Below, in pieces: positions 1 to 5,375 of a stretch of 5,375 nt of DNA. The DNA lies in contig JAFNAH010000134.1 in NCBI GenBank assembly GCA_017860075.1, positions 1 to 5,375 on the forward strand. Direction: 5' to 3'. The notes under the pieces are model-generated. The model saw nothing but the letters and a program-made list of their open reading frames with translations, had not been told where the DNA came from and did no database searches. This DNA comes from Acidobacteriota bacterium. Its GTDB lineage: Bacteria > Acidobacteriota > UBA6911. Both the position numbers and the translations under genes were made by a program. Each line of letters begins with the position of its first letter. The first letter of the stretch is position 1.

Positions 1-1436
1 TCCGCGAAGGGCTTGTCGTGTAAGCCCGAGAGGTTGATCAGGACGTTGTATTGCGCCCCCTTCAATGCAGCATGCGCCAGCTGCGCTCCCACTGCGGCAT
101 CGCTTCTCGCGTTCGGGTTCCCGAGCGCCAGCATGGACTCCAGCAGCTCCAGAGTCCGGGTAGCAGTCCTGGCCGTCCGCAGCGGCACTTCTGTTGCCTG
201 CCTGGTTGCGCGCTCGATCGCCTCTGCGCGGGAGGATTGCTGCTCTTTGGTCTCTTTCGGCATCCCAAACGCCTCCATCACAGCCTGATAGGCCTGGGCG
301 TCTTCCTTCGCCAGCGTCAGCAATTCCGCAGCCGCGGCCGACAGCTTGCCGTGGAGTTCCACTACCCGGTCATGGACCGTCTGAAACTTCTTCCTCCCTT
401 CCGTCAGTCCCGCCACCATTTCACCCAGAGCCGCCGCGAGAGCACCTGCGATTGCTGAGACACTTCCGCCTCCCGGCACCGGTGTCGGGGCTGACACACT
501 GGAGACGAAATCCTCGATCCCGGACCTGGCGGGCAACGTCTCCGCCAGGCGATTCTCCAGGATCTGGCGGGAACTGAACCCCTCGAGCCTCAGGTAATAT
601 TCCGTACAGGCATTCAAGGCCGATTGCGGCACCAGCCCCACGATCTCGCTGGAGGCCACGGCAACCCCGAACCGTTCCGCTTCCCTGCGCACCATCTCGA
701 AAGCACGGAATACCGGCGTGCCCTCGAAGTTGGTAAGGTTCATGGACACCTGGACCTGGTTTCGTTCCCTGATCTCAAAGCCCAGCGCCTTGACGTATCT
801 GAGGCCGCCGCTCGAGTTTCGGACGGCACGAGCCACGGCCTGCGCGACTTTCAGATCCGAAGTCTGCAGGTATACGTTGTAGGCGATGAGCGGGAATCGC
901 GCTCCGACGACGGTCGCCCCGGCAGAAGGGTGGATCACCGCCGCCCCGAAATCAGGCTTTCTCTCAGGGTTGGCCGCTATCTCGTCCCGGAGGGTTTCGA
1001 ACTCTCCTTTGCGGATGTAGGCAAGGTCCTGGCGGGCTCCAACCCGGGCGGATTGCTCGTAGAGGTATACCGGGATTCCGAAGCGAGTCGCGATCTCCGC
1101 GGCCACTCGCTCCGACAGAGCGACGCACTCCTCGATCGTCATTCCCGCGATGGGCACGAACGGTATGACGTCGGTGGCACCGATGCGCGGGTGCTCCCCC
1201 CGGTGCTGGCGAAGATCGATCAGCTCCGCCGCCTTCCCCACCGCCCTGATCACGCCGCTCGCCACCGCTTCCGGATCCCCTGCAACAGTGATGACGCAGC
1301 GGTTGTGAGCGGCATCCATCTCCTTGTCGAGGAGGGCCACGCCGCCTTGAGCCACGAGGACCGCAGCCAGCGCGTCCACAACATCGGCACGCCTGCCCTC
1401 ACTGAAGTTGGGTATGCACTCGACGATCTGTTTCAC
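1..1436 (-). CDS. ftcD: Bifunctional glutamate formimidoyltransferase / formimidoyl-THF cyclodeaminase (FTCD), C-terminus cut by window edge
   Basis: The enzyme transfers the formimino group of N-formiminoglutamate to tetrahydrofolate, then deaminates 5-formimino-THF to 5,10-methenyl-THF and ammonia in the cytoplasm. I translated it by hand; 478 codons are open with no frameshift. The N-terminus reads VKQIVECIPNFSEG, the family opening. RGEHPRIGATD contains H82, the same position as the catalytic histidine of mammalian FTCD. HPSAGATVVGAR (169-180) marks the boundary between the two formiminotransferase subdomains. The cyclodeaminase domain starts near residue 309, with VPGGGSVSA (P321 to S325) and later NVLINL near the edge. 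Fused bacterial homologues are about 500 residues, so only some 20-30 are missing. The GTG start at 1436 gives the conserved N-terminus and overlaps the hutI stop as GTGA; the next in-frame ATG is residue 40, inside the domain. The overlap implies translational coupling to hutI, which makes its substrate. What is seen is the motifs and fusion; the activity is from the family. Confidence 0.96.
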   Translation of the reverse strand, partial: MKQIVECIPNFSEGRRADVVDALAAVLVAQGGVALLDKEMDAAHNRCVITVAGDPEAVASGVIRAVGKAAELIDLRQHRGEHPRIGATDVIPFVPIAGMTIEECVALSERVAAEIATRFGIPVYLYEQSARVGARQDLAYIRKGEFETLRDEIAANPERKPDFGAAVIHPSAGATVVGARFPLIAYNVYLQTSDLKVAQAVARAVRNSSGGLRYVKALGFEIRERNQVQVSMNLTNFEGTPVFRAFEMVRREAERFGVAVASSEIVGLVPQSALNACTEYYLRLEGFSSRQILENRLAETLPARSGIEDFVSSVSAPTPVPGGGSVSAIAGALAAALGEMVAGLTEGRKKFQTVHDRVVELHGKLSAAAAELLTLAKEDAQAYQAVMEAFGMPKETKEQQSSRAEAIERATRQATEVPLRTARTATRTLELLESMLALGNPNARSDAAVGAQLAHAALKGAQYNVLINLSGLHDKPFA

Positions 1437-2698
1437 GGTCTCTCCAATCGATTGATCACGATCTGCCCCTTCTTGATCACCGTGACGCAGTGGTTCACCC
1501 CGAAGTAGTAAGGGATTTCACGGTAATCGGCGACATCCATCAGGACGATGTCCGCCTGCTTGCCTTCTTCGATGCTTCCCAGCCGCTCTGAAAGGCCCAG
1601 CGAGTACGCACCGTTGATGGTCGCCGCCGTGATTGCCTCGGCAGGGGTCATTTTCATCTGGGAACAGGCAATCGAGAGAATGAGCTGCATGTTGGGAGTG
1701 AAGCAGGATCCCGGGTTGAAATCGGTAGCCAGCGCCACCGGCACCCCCGCTTCTATCAGCTTCCGGGCCGGAGGGTATTTCGTAAGCCCCAGGTTGAAAG
1801 CGGTTCCGGGGAGAAGAGTGGCAACCGTGCCGGACTGCCTGAGTGCGCGGATATCCTCCTCGTCCACCCATTCAAGGTGATCGGCGCTGCGGGCACCGAG
1901 TTCCGCAGCCAGCCCAGCACCACCACTGTGAGCAAGTTCCTCCGCGTGTATGCGGAGGCCGAGCCCGGCCGTCCTCGCCGCCTGGAGGATCGCCCGCGAC
2001 TCATCGACGGTGAAGTAACCCGCGTCGCAGAACACGTCGCAGAAGTCAGCCAGTCCCTCCTGCGCTACGCGCGGTATCATCTCCCGGATCAGCTTTTCAA
2101 CGTAAGCCTGCCTGGAATCCTGGTGTTCCTCAGGAATCGCGTGCGCCCCGAGGAAAGTAGGCACGATCTCCACCTTGGACTCGATGCGCAGGGCCGCAAT
2201 CGCACGCAGGGCTTTCAGCTCGTCTTCGGTGCTTAACCCATAGCCGCTCTTGGCCTCGATGGTCGTCGTCCCGTGTTCAAGGAATTGCCGGATGTAGCGC
2301 TCGGCACGAGCTATCAGCGAACCAAGGTCGGCCCGTCTCAGCTGGCGCACGCTCTCCCGGATGCCGCCTCCGGCAGCTGCAATCTCCTGGTAGGTCTTGC
2401 CGCGGGTGCGCATTTCGTACTCGTCGACCCGTGTGCCTCCGAAAACGGGATGGGTGTGAGAGTCCACAAACCCAGGCATAGCAACTATTTCCAGTCCGAT
2501 ACAATCAAGGATCCTGGTCTCGGCTCCTGGCTGACGAACCGGGAAATCATGGGCGGTCCCCGCCCAGGTCACCTTTTCCCCGCGGATGATGATGGAGCCG
2601 TTCCTGATGATCCCGAGCTCGGCCATTTCCGTGCCCCGGCGGGGCGCGGGACCCCCGCCAAGAGTGACGATTTGAGCGATATTCTTGAGGACCAGCAT
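1433..2698 (-). CDS. hutI: Imidazolonepropionase
   Basis: This cytoplasmic amidohydrolase opens the ring of 4-imidazolone-5-propionate to give N-formimino-L-glutamate, the third step of histidine degradation. The 421-residue length is normal for the family. Metal ligands are visible: H81 and H83 in VDSHTHPVFGG, H251 in RIHAEE and D326 in ALATDFNPG. They match H80, H82, H249 and D324 of the Bacillus subtilis enzyme as I recall it. E254 and H274 (SADHLEW) fit its catalytic Glu and His. Further family blocks are TTTIEAKSGYGL (144-155), FLGAHAIP (182-189) and YYFGVNHC (397-404). The ATG at 2698 follows the upstream stop by 12 nt, and its product overlaps ftcD by 4 nt. Its product is the substrate of FTCD, so the pair are consecutive steps. 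Nothing is truncated or substituted among the key residues. Confidence 0.97.
   Translation of the reverse strand: MLVLKNIAQIVTLGGGPAPRRGTEMAELGIIRNGSIIIRGEKVTWAGTAHDFPVRQPGAETRILDCIGLEIVAMPGFVDSHTHPVFGGTRVDEYEMRTRGKTYQEIAAAGGGIRESVRQLRRADLGSLIARAERYIRQFLEHGTTTIEAKSGYGLSTEDELKALRAIAALRIESKVEIVPTFLGAHAIPEEHQDSRQAYVEKLIREMIPRVAQEGLADFCDVFCDAGYFTVDESRAILQAARTAGLGLRIHAEELAHSGGAGLAAELGARSADHLEWVDEEDIRALRQSGTVATLLPGTAFNLGLTKYPPARKLIEAGVPVALATDFNPGSCFTPNMQLILSIACSQMKMTPAEAITAATINGAYSLGLSERLGSIEEGKQADIVLMDVADYREIPYYFGVNHCVTVIKKGQIVINRLERP
1440..1445 (-). promoter_or_regulatory. Ribosome binding site of ftcD inside the end of hutI
   Basis: GGAGAG on the minus strand lies within the last codons of hutI. 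Its GGAG core is 5 nt before the GTG at 1436. It supports the unusual GTG start over any internal ATG and fits coupled translation through the GTGA overlap. Confidence 0.6.
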
Positions 2699-2708
2699 GG
2701 TCTGAATG

Positions 2709-2713
2709 CCCTA
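2709..2713 (-). promoter_or_regulatory. Shine-Dalgarno-like site of hutI overlapping the upstream stop codon
   Basis: The minus strand reads TAGGG, in which TAG is the stop codon of the response regulator gene. AGGG is about 10 nt before the hutI ATG, slightly long spacing. It is the only purine-rich stretch near that start. Its overlap with the stop suggests that ribosomes finishing the regulator gene may reinitiate at hutI. Confidence 0.35.
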
Positions 2714-3859
2714 CCCGGTGCGGTGCACCGCTACGAGCGTAATGTCATCCCGCAGCTCGGCATCCCCGATATACTGCTCGATTTCCCGATAAACACCCTT
2801 CAAGAAACCTGCGGCCTGAGCCCCGCAGTGGCGGCGGAGCGAGTCACGAAGCCGGGTTTCGTCGTACATCCTGCCTTCCGCGTTGACGGCATCTGTCGCA
2901 CCGTCGCTGGCGAGAACGAGCATGTCCCCTTTGTCGAGTCGAACTGCCAGAGGCTCATAGTGCGCGTCCTCCAGGAGACCGAGCGGCACGCCGGGAATCG
3001 GCAGCTGGAAGACGTCTCCCTCACGCACCAGGTAGGGGTAAGGCATCCCTCCGTTTGCCAGGAACCCGCTGCCATCGCGGAGATCGAGGCACAGGTTGGC
3101 CACAGCGATGTAGTTGCTGACCTGGTAGCGCTCGATGAGGCTCGAGTTCAGGAACTTGAGGGTTTCCGCCGGCGGCAGAGGGTGTGCCAGCAGCGTCCTG
3201 AGATGCCCGCTGAAAACCGCCCCGTACAGGGCGGCAGGGATCGATTTCCCCGAGACGTCGCCCACCACGATCTGCAGCGTGCCGGTGGCCGGGTCCCAGT
3301 CGAAATCATACAGATCGCCGCCGACCTCGTAGGCCGGGTGGTACTCAACCGCCACTTCGTAGTTCTCCGGCTTCGGACAGTGCTGGGGAAGTATGTAGCG
3401 CTGTATCTCCCGTGCGATTTCCAGTTCGCGCGCCAGACGCTCACGGCGGACCAGTTCGCGCCGGAAGCGGGCGTTCTCAGCGGCGAGACGGTGCGCCTCG
3501 AGTCCGCGTTCTATCGTCATCAGCAGGTCCGGAGGATCCCATGGCTTGACGATATAGCGAAACACCTTGCAGGTGTTGATCGCCTCCATGAGCACATCCA
3601 CGTCGGTGAAGCCCGTCAGTATTATGCGAACGGCATCGGGAAGGAGCTCGAGCGTCTGGCGAAGGAATTCCGTCCCCGCCATGTCCGGCATCCTCTGGTC
3701 GGCTATTATGACGGCGATGGAACCGTCTGACCGCACCTTGTCCAGGCCTTCGCTTCCGCTGGCTGCAGCCAGGACAGAATAGCGGTTGATGAGCGTGCGC
3801 TGCAGCTTCTGGAGGTTGGCAATCTCGTCATCTACAACCAGGACCTTCGTTGGCAGCAT
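2711..3859 (-). CDS. Response regulator with PP2C-type (SpoIIE/RsbU family) Ser/Thr phosphatase output domain
   Basis: The 382-residue soluble protein has three parts. Residues 4-120 form a receiver: acidic pair D10/D11, phosphoacceptor D54 in IIADQRMP, T82 in ILTG, Y102 and K105 in RYIVKPW. Residues about 118-160 are a charged, probably coiled-coil helix ending in ELEIAREIQRYILPQ, the linker seen before PP2C domains in this architecture. Residues about 175-380 are the phosphatase, with metal-binding aspartates in GGDLYDF (D182), GDVSGKS (D201), LASDGATDA (D319) and RDDITLVAV (D371/D372). Known relatives dephosphorylate an anti-sigma-factor antagonist (STAS) protein when the receiver is phosphorylated, so this one probably controls a partner-switching pathway. 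No kinase, STAS protein or sigma factor is in the window, and the protein has no HATPase or DNA-binding domain. It lies only 12 nt before hutI, implying cotranscription. The ATG at 3859 gives a normal receiver N-terminus; its ribosome site (AGG, 8 nt upstream) is weak. The target is unknown. Confidence 0.94.
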   Translation of the reverse strand: MLPTKVLVVDDEIANLQKLQRTLINRYSVLAAASGSEGLDKVRSDGSIAVIIADQRMPDMAGTEFLRQTLELLPDAVRIILTGFTDVDVLMEAINTCKVFRYIVKPWDPPDLLMTIERGLEAHRLAAENARFRRELVRRERLARELEIAREIQRYILPQHCPKPENYEVAVEYHPAYEVGGDLYDFDWDPATGTLQIVVGDVSGKSIPAALYGAVFSGHLRTLLAHPLPPAETLKFLNSSLIERYQVSNYIAVANLCLDLRDGSGFLANGGMPYPYLVREGDVFQLPIPGVPLGLLEDAHYEPLAVRLDKGDMLVLASDGATDAVNAEGRMYDETRLRDSLRRHCGAQAAGFLKGVYREIEQYIGDAELRDDITLVAVHRTG

Positions 3860-3863
3860 GGAC

Positions 3864-3912
3864 AGACCTGCGGGAAAACGACACGCAAACTCTACCTTAA
3901 AGAGACCTGCGG
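3864..3912. repeat. Pair of 10-bp direct repeats upstream of the response regulator gene
   Basis: AGACCTGCGG occurs on the plus strand at 3864-3873 and exactly again at 3903-3912, 39 bp apart start to start. The distal copy falls within the spacer of the candidate promoter; the proximal copy ends 5 nt from the ATG of the regulator gene and contains its weak AGG ribosome site. This could be a two-site operator or chance in GC-rich DNA. Confidence 0.4.
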
Positions 3913-3918
3913 CCTCAA
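3889..3918 (-). promoter_or_regulatory. Weak sigma70-like promoter candidate for the regulator-hutI-ftcD unit
   Basis: On the minus strand TTGAGG (3918-3913) and TAGAGT (3894-3889) are separated by 18 bp, each matching 4 of 6 consensus bases. It sits in the 101-bp gap before the response regulator gene, where a promoter for the three-gene unit is expected. The match is modest, and the organism's sigma preferences are unknown. Confidence 0.25.
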
Positions 3919-3960
3919 TCCTTCAGAGCAAGGGAGCCAGGGGTTAGCCGGAAGAGCCGC

Positions 3961-4926
3961 TCACTGGCTGCATGCGGATCGGAGCTCGCGTGTGATCTCC
4001 TGTGCGATGCTCCGGGCCTTGGGCAGGTCCTCCGGCATGAAGGAGATTGCTCCAACGACAGGGTGTCCTCCGCCTCCGTAGCGTTCGCACAGGGCAGCCA
4101 GGTTCTGCGTCCGCGGCCGAGGGCTCCAGGGATTGGATCCCACCGATATCTTGGCGCGAAAACTGGAAAGGCTCACACCAACGCAGTAGGTAGCCTGGGG
4201 ATAGAGGTAGTACGGGATGAACTTGTTGTAGCCTTCGAGATCGTTCCCGCTTACATCAAAGTAGACCGTACCATCGGAACAGTCGGCCTTACCGCGGATG
4301 ATCTCGATTGACTCGAGGTGGCGCTGGTACAGAGGGCGGAAAGCCGCCTGGACCCAATCCAGTTCCATGATCTCCGCCAGCGACTTCTGCTGAAACTCGG
4401 TGACGAGAGCGTGCAGGTGCGTCGATGCCCGAACGCCTTCGATGACCATCATCAATTTCATCGCCGGTTCGCGCAGTTCGACTGCGGCCTGCGCGTCGGC
4501 GAACTGCGCTCCATCGATGAGGTCCGCCCAGCGTATCAATTCCGCCAGCCGGCTCGAATCGAATCCGAAACACTCCCGGACTTTCTCGGCAATGAACTTG
4601 GTGCAGGACCGGTAGCTTGCGTCGTGGAACTTCCTGCCACTGCGGTCTGCCCGGAAATGCGCTTCGTCCTCGGAGCTGAGAAATGCGCTCTGGTGGTGAT
4701 CAAACCACCAGGTCAGGCGCGGGTCGCTCGAATACTTGAAGTCGACGATGGCGTTCTGATCCCCGTCAAACCTGACGTCAAGAAACAGTTGCCCGGCACG
4801 GTGCGCGAGCCCCTCGTAGAAGAACTCGACCTTCGGGTCGATGGCGCTCCGGCAGAAGTTGCTGAACACAGCTGCCGATGCCAGCCCGTCGAAGCAGTTA
4901 TCGTGGAAGAATACCTTCATCTTCAT
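3961..4926 (-). CDS. DHH/DHHA1 family phosphoesterase
   Basis: Numbered from the ATG at 4926 it has 321 residues, typical of stand-alone DHH-DHHA1 proteins. The N-terminal DHH domain shows motif I as FFHDNCFDGLAS (H8, N10, D13), motif II as IVDF (D62), the signature DHH at 76-78 and a later WADLIDG (D135, D138). These are the expected metal (usually manganese) ligands. The C-terminal DHHA1 domain has GGGGHPVVGA (284-293), the substrate-binding glycine loop with H288. Relatives cleave phosphodiester or phosphomonoester bonds in nanoRNA, pAp, cyclic dinucleotides or single-stranded DNA. Motif I differs from the NrnA-type HxRPDGD form and there is no RecJ-type OB domain, so I cannot name the substrate. 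A longer frame begins at TTG 4977 with 17 extra residues, but ATG 4926 starts just before the core motif and has GGAA 4 nt upstream; ATG 4920 is also possible. It stands alone, about 100 bp before the regulator gene. Confidence 0.9.
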   Translation of the reverse strand: MKMKVFFHDNCFDGLASAAVFSNFCRSAIDPKVEFFYEGLAHRAGQLFLDVRFDGDQNAIVDFKYSSDPRLTWWFDHHQSAFLSSEDEAHFRADRSGRKFHDASYRSCTKFIAEKVRECFGFDSSRLAELIRWADLIDGAQFADAQAAVELREPAMKLMMVIEGVRASTHLHALVTEFQQKSLAEIMELDWVQAAFRPLYQRHLESIEIIRGKADCSDGTVYFDVSGNDLEGYNKFIPYYLYPQATYCVGVSLSSFRAKISVGSNPWSPRPRTQNLAALCERYGGGGHPVVGAISFMPEDLPKARSIAQEITRELRSACSQ

Positions 4927-5021
4927 GGCGTTCCGCAACCGCACAGGTCGGTACTCCGCATCCAATGCCTTCAGCAAGTGTCTGCTCGGAGGGCGTCCCG
5001 GGGGATCAACAAGAATGCGTT

Positions 5022-5050
5022 ACACTACCACAGGGCTGCTGAACGATCAA
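5022..5050 (-). promoter_or_regulatory. Weak promoter candidate upstream of the DHH phosphoesterase gene
   Basis: The minus strand has TTGATC (5050-5045), then 17 bp, then TAGTGT (5027-5022). The -35 matches 4 of 6 and the -10 only 3 of 6 consensus bases. The spacing and the position about 95 bp before ATG 4926 are suitable. The rest of the spacer between 4927 and 5102 shows no gene and no other signal. Confidence 0.2.
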
Positions 5051-5102
5051 CCCTGCTCAAAGACTGCATTGCTCCTGGAAGCGCGGACCTGCCATGTGCC
5101 GT

Positions 5103-5137
5103 ATGAAGAATGCAGAATACAGAACTCAGAATTCAGA
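5103..5137 (+). repeat. Heptamer tandem repeat, five units of the type ATNCAGA
   Basis: Read on the plus strand in steps of seven: ATGAAGA, ATGCAGA, ATACAGA, ACTCAGA, ATTCAGA. The ends of each unit are fixed and the second to fourth bases vary. This is the left arm of the inverted repeat. The 7-bp period is not a codon multiple, and no gene covers it. Confidence 0.85.
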
Positions 5138-5215
5138 AGAAAAATCAGCGACTTGAGAGGCAAGCTAATCCTCAGACACCCATTCTGAGTTCTGAATTCT
5201 GTATTCTGAATTCTT
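5106..5215. repeat. Long imperfect inverted repeat built from heptamers, just after the acyl-CoA dehydrogenase stop
   Basis: Arm 5106-5138 pairs with arm 5183-5215 at 30 of 33 positions, leaving a 44-nt loop. The outer end begins 3 nt after the TAA of the dehydrogenase gene. The arms are AT-rich, unlike the surrounding DNA, and contain three GAATTC sites. In RNA this would be a long stable hairpin that could stop or protect the dehydrogenase transcript. The loop carries a minor CTTG/CAAG stem (5152-5164) followed, on the minus strand, by five T residues. No transposase or clear target duplication flanks it. It may be a dispersed intergenic repeat or a MITE-like element; I cannot decide from one copy. 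Confidence 0.85.
5184..5211 (-). repeat. Heptamer tandem repeat, four units, opposite orientation
   Basis: The plus strand reads TCTGAGT, TCTGAAT, TCTGTAT, TCTGAAT, which are complements of the left-arm unit type. A degenerate fifth unit, TCTTAGA, follows at 5212-5218 up to the stop codon of the dehydrogenase. It forms the right arm of the inverted repeat. Confidence 0.85.
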
Positions 5216-5218
5216 AGA

Positions 5219-5375
5219 TTAGTCGGAGAGCAAGAGCTTCGCGATCGTCTGCAGCTGCATGTTGGATGTGCCCTCATAGATCTTCCCGATCTTGGCATCG
5301 CGGTAGTACTTCTCCGCCGGGTACTCTTTGGTGTAGCCGTAGCCTCCAAAGAGTTCGAGACTGAGACTGGTCACC
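5219..5375 (-). CDS. Acyl-CoA dehydrogenase, C-terminal 51 residues (5' part outside window)
   Basis: Acyl-CoA dehydrogenases are FAD enzymes that form the alpha-beta double bond of acyl-CoA in beta-oxidation or branched amino acid breakdown and pass electrons to ETF. The fragment ends with the classic C-terminal block: [20 protein letters not shown] followed by [14 protein letters not shown] and the tail [11 protein letters not shown]. The Glu of YEGTS (fragment residue 34) is at the position of the catalytic base in medium- and short-chain members. FGGYGY and the YYRDAKI stretch contribute to FAD binding and the dimer interface in the family. The stop is TAA at 5221-5219, with the heptamer inverted repeat 3 nt beyond. 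The chain-length class and gene symbol cannot be assigned from 51 residues. It is separated from the DHH gene by nearly 300 bp and probably belongs to an upstream unit. Confidence 0.95.
   Translation of the reverse strand, partial: VTSLSLELFGGYGYTKEYPAEKYYRDAKIGKIYEGTSNMQLQTIAKLLLSD

Noticed and set aside
624..1508. A 294-codon open frame on the plus strand opposite ftcD
   Set aside because: The minus strand there encodes a continuous formiminotransferase-cyclodeaminase with conserved residues. The plus-strand product is rich in Arg, His and Asp without family character.
2273..3730. A 485-codon open frame on the plus strand across hutI and the response regulator gene
   Set aside because: It lies fully opposite two genes with complete family motifs, shows no recognisable domain, and crosses their boundary. 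Long antisense frames are expected in GC-rich coding DNA.
3921..3972. Possible terminator after the DHH gene (AGCCAG/CTGGCT pairing across the stop codon)
   Set aside because: Only 6 bp pair across a loop of more than 20 nt, the stem starts inside the coding region, and no T run follows.
4318..5106. A 262-codon open frame on the plus strand opposite the DHH gene and its upstream gap
   Set aside because: It mirrors the DHH coding sequence and has no motif of its own. No ribosome site or domain supports it.
5138..5168. Small hairpin followed by a T run on the minus strand, resembling an intrinsic terminator
   Set aside because: The stem is only CTTG/CAAG plus scattered pairs, and the larger inverted repeat would compete with it. 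It is noted under the repeat instead of being called a terminator.
5047..5349. A 100-codon open frame on the minus strand through the heptamer repeats
   Set aside because: It runs in a different frame from the clear acyl-CoA dehydrogenase end and through the repeat block. Its sequence is repeat-derived and has no family match.

Overview
This window is GC-rich bacterial DNA (roughly 58-60 % G+C by eye). All five recognisable genes lie on the minus strand, so transcription runs from high to low coordinates. Two genes are cut by the window edges: an acyl-CoA dehydrogenase enters at the right edge, and a fused formiminotransferase-cyclodeaminase leaves at the left. Lineage cannot be fixed from this alone. 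The fused FTCD, an RR-PP2C regulator and heptamer repeats in a GC-rich genome would fit an acidobacterial, deltaproteobacterial or similar environmental bacterium, but that is a weak inference.

Layout, in direction of transcription. (1) 5375-5219: the last 51 residues of an acyl-CoA dehydrogenase. (2) 5218-5103: an AT-rich block of 7-bp tandem repeats arranged as two inverted arms of about 33 bp, starting 3 nt after the dehydrogenase stop. (3) 5102-4927: a spacer with one weak promoter candidate. (4) 4926-3961: a DHH/DHHA1 phosphoesterase with intact core motifs. (5) 3960-3860: a 101-bp gap with a weak promoter candidate and a 10-bp direct repeat. (6) 3859-2711: a response regulator with a receiver domain, a helical linker and a PP2C (SpoIIE/RsbU-type) phosphatase. 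(7) 2698-1433: hutI, imidazolonepropionase. (8) 1436-1: ftcD, start to near C-terminus.

Genes 6 to 8 look like one transcription unit: 12 nt separate the regulator from hutI, and hutI and ftcD overlap by 4 nt (GTGA). HutI converts imidazolonepropionate to N-formiminoglutamate. FTCD moves the formimino group to tetrahydrofolate and releases ammonia, giving glutamate and 5,10-methenyl-THF. The two enzymes therefore form the lower half of a folate-linked histidine degradation route. The upper enzymes, HutH and HutU, are not in the window. The most unusual points are the phospho-regulated PP2C phosphatase leading a histidine-catabolic operon, and the heptamer inverted-repeat element. I found no RNA gene, CRISPR array, transposase or clear new defence-type system.
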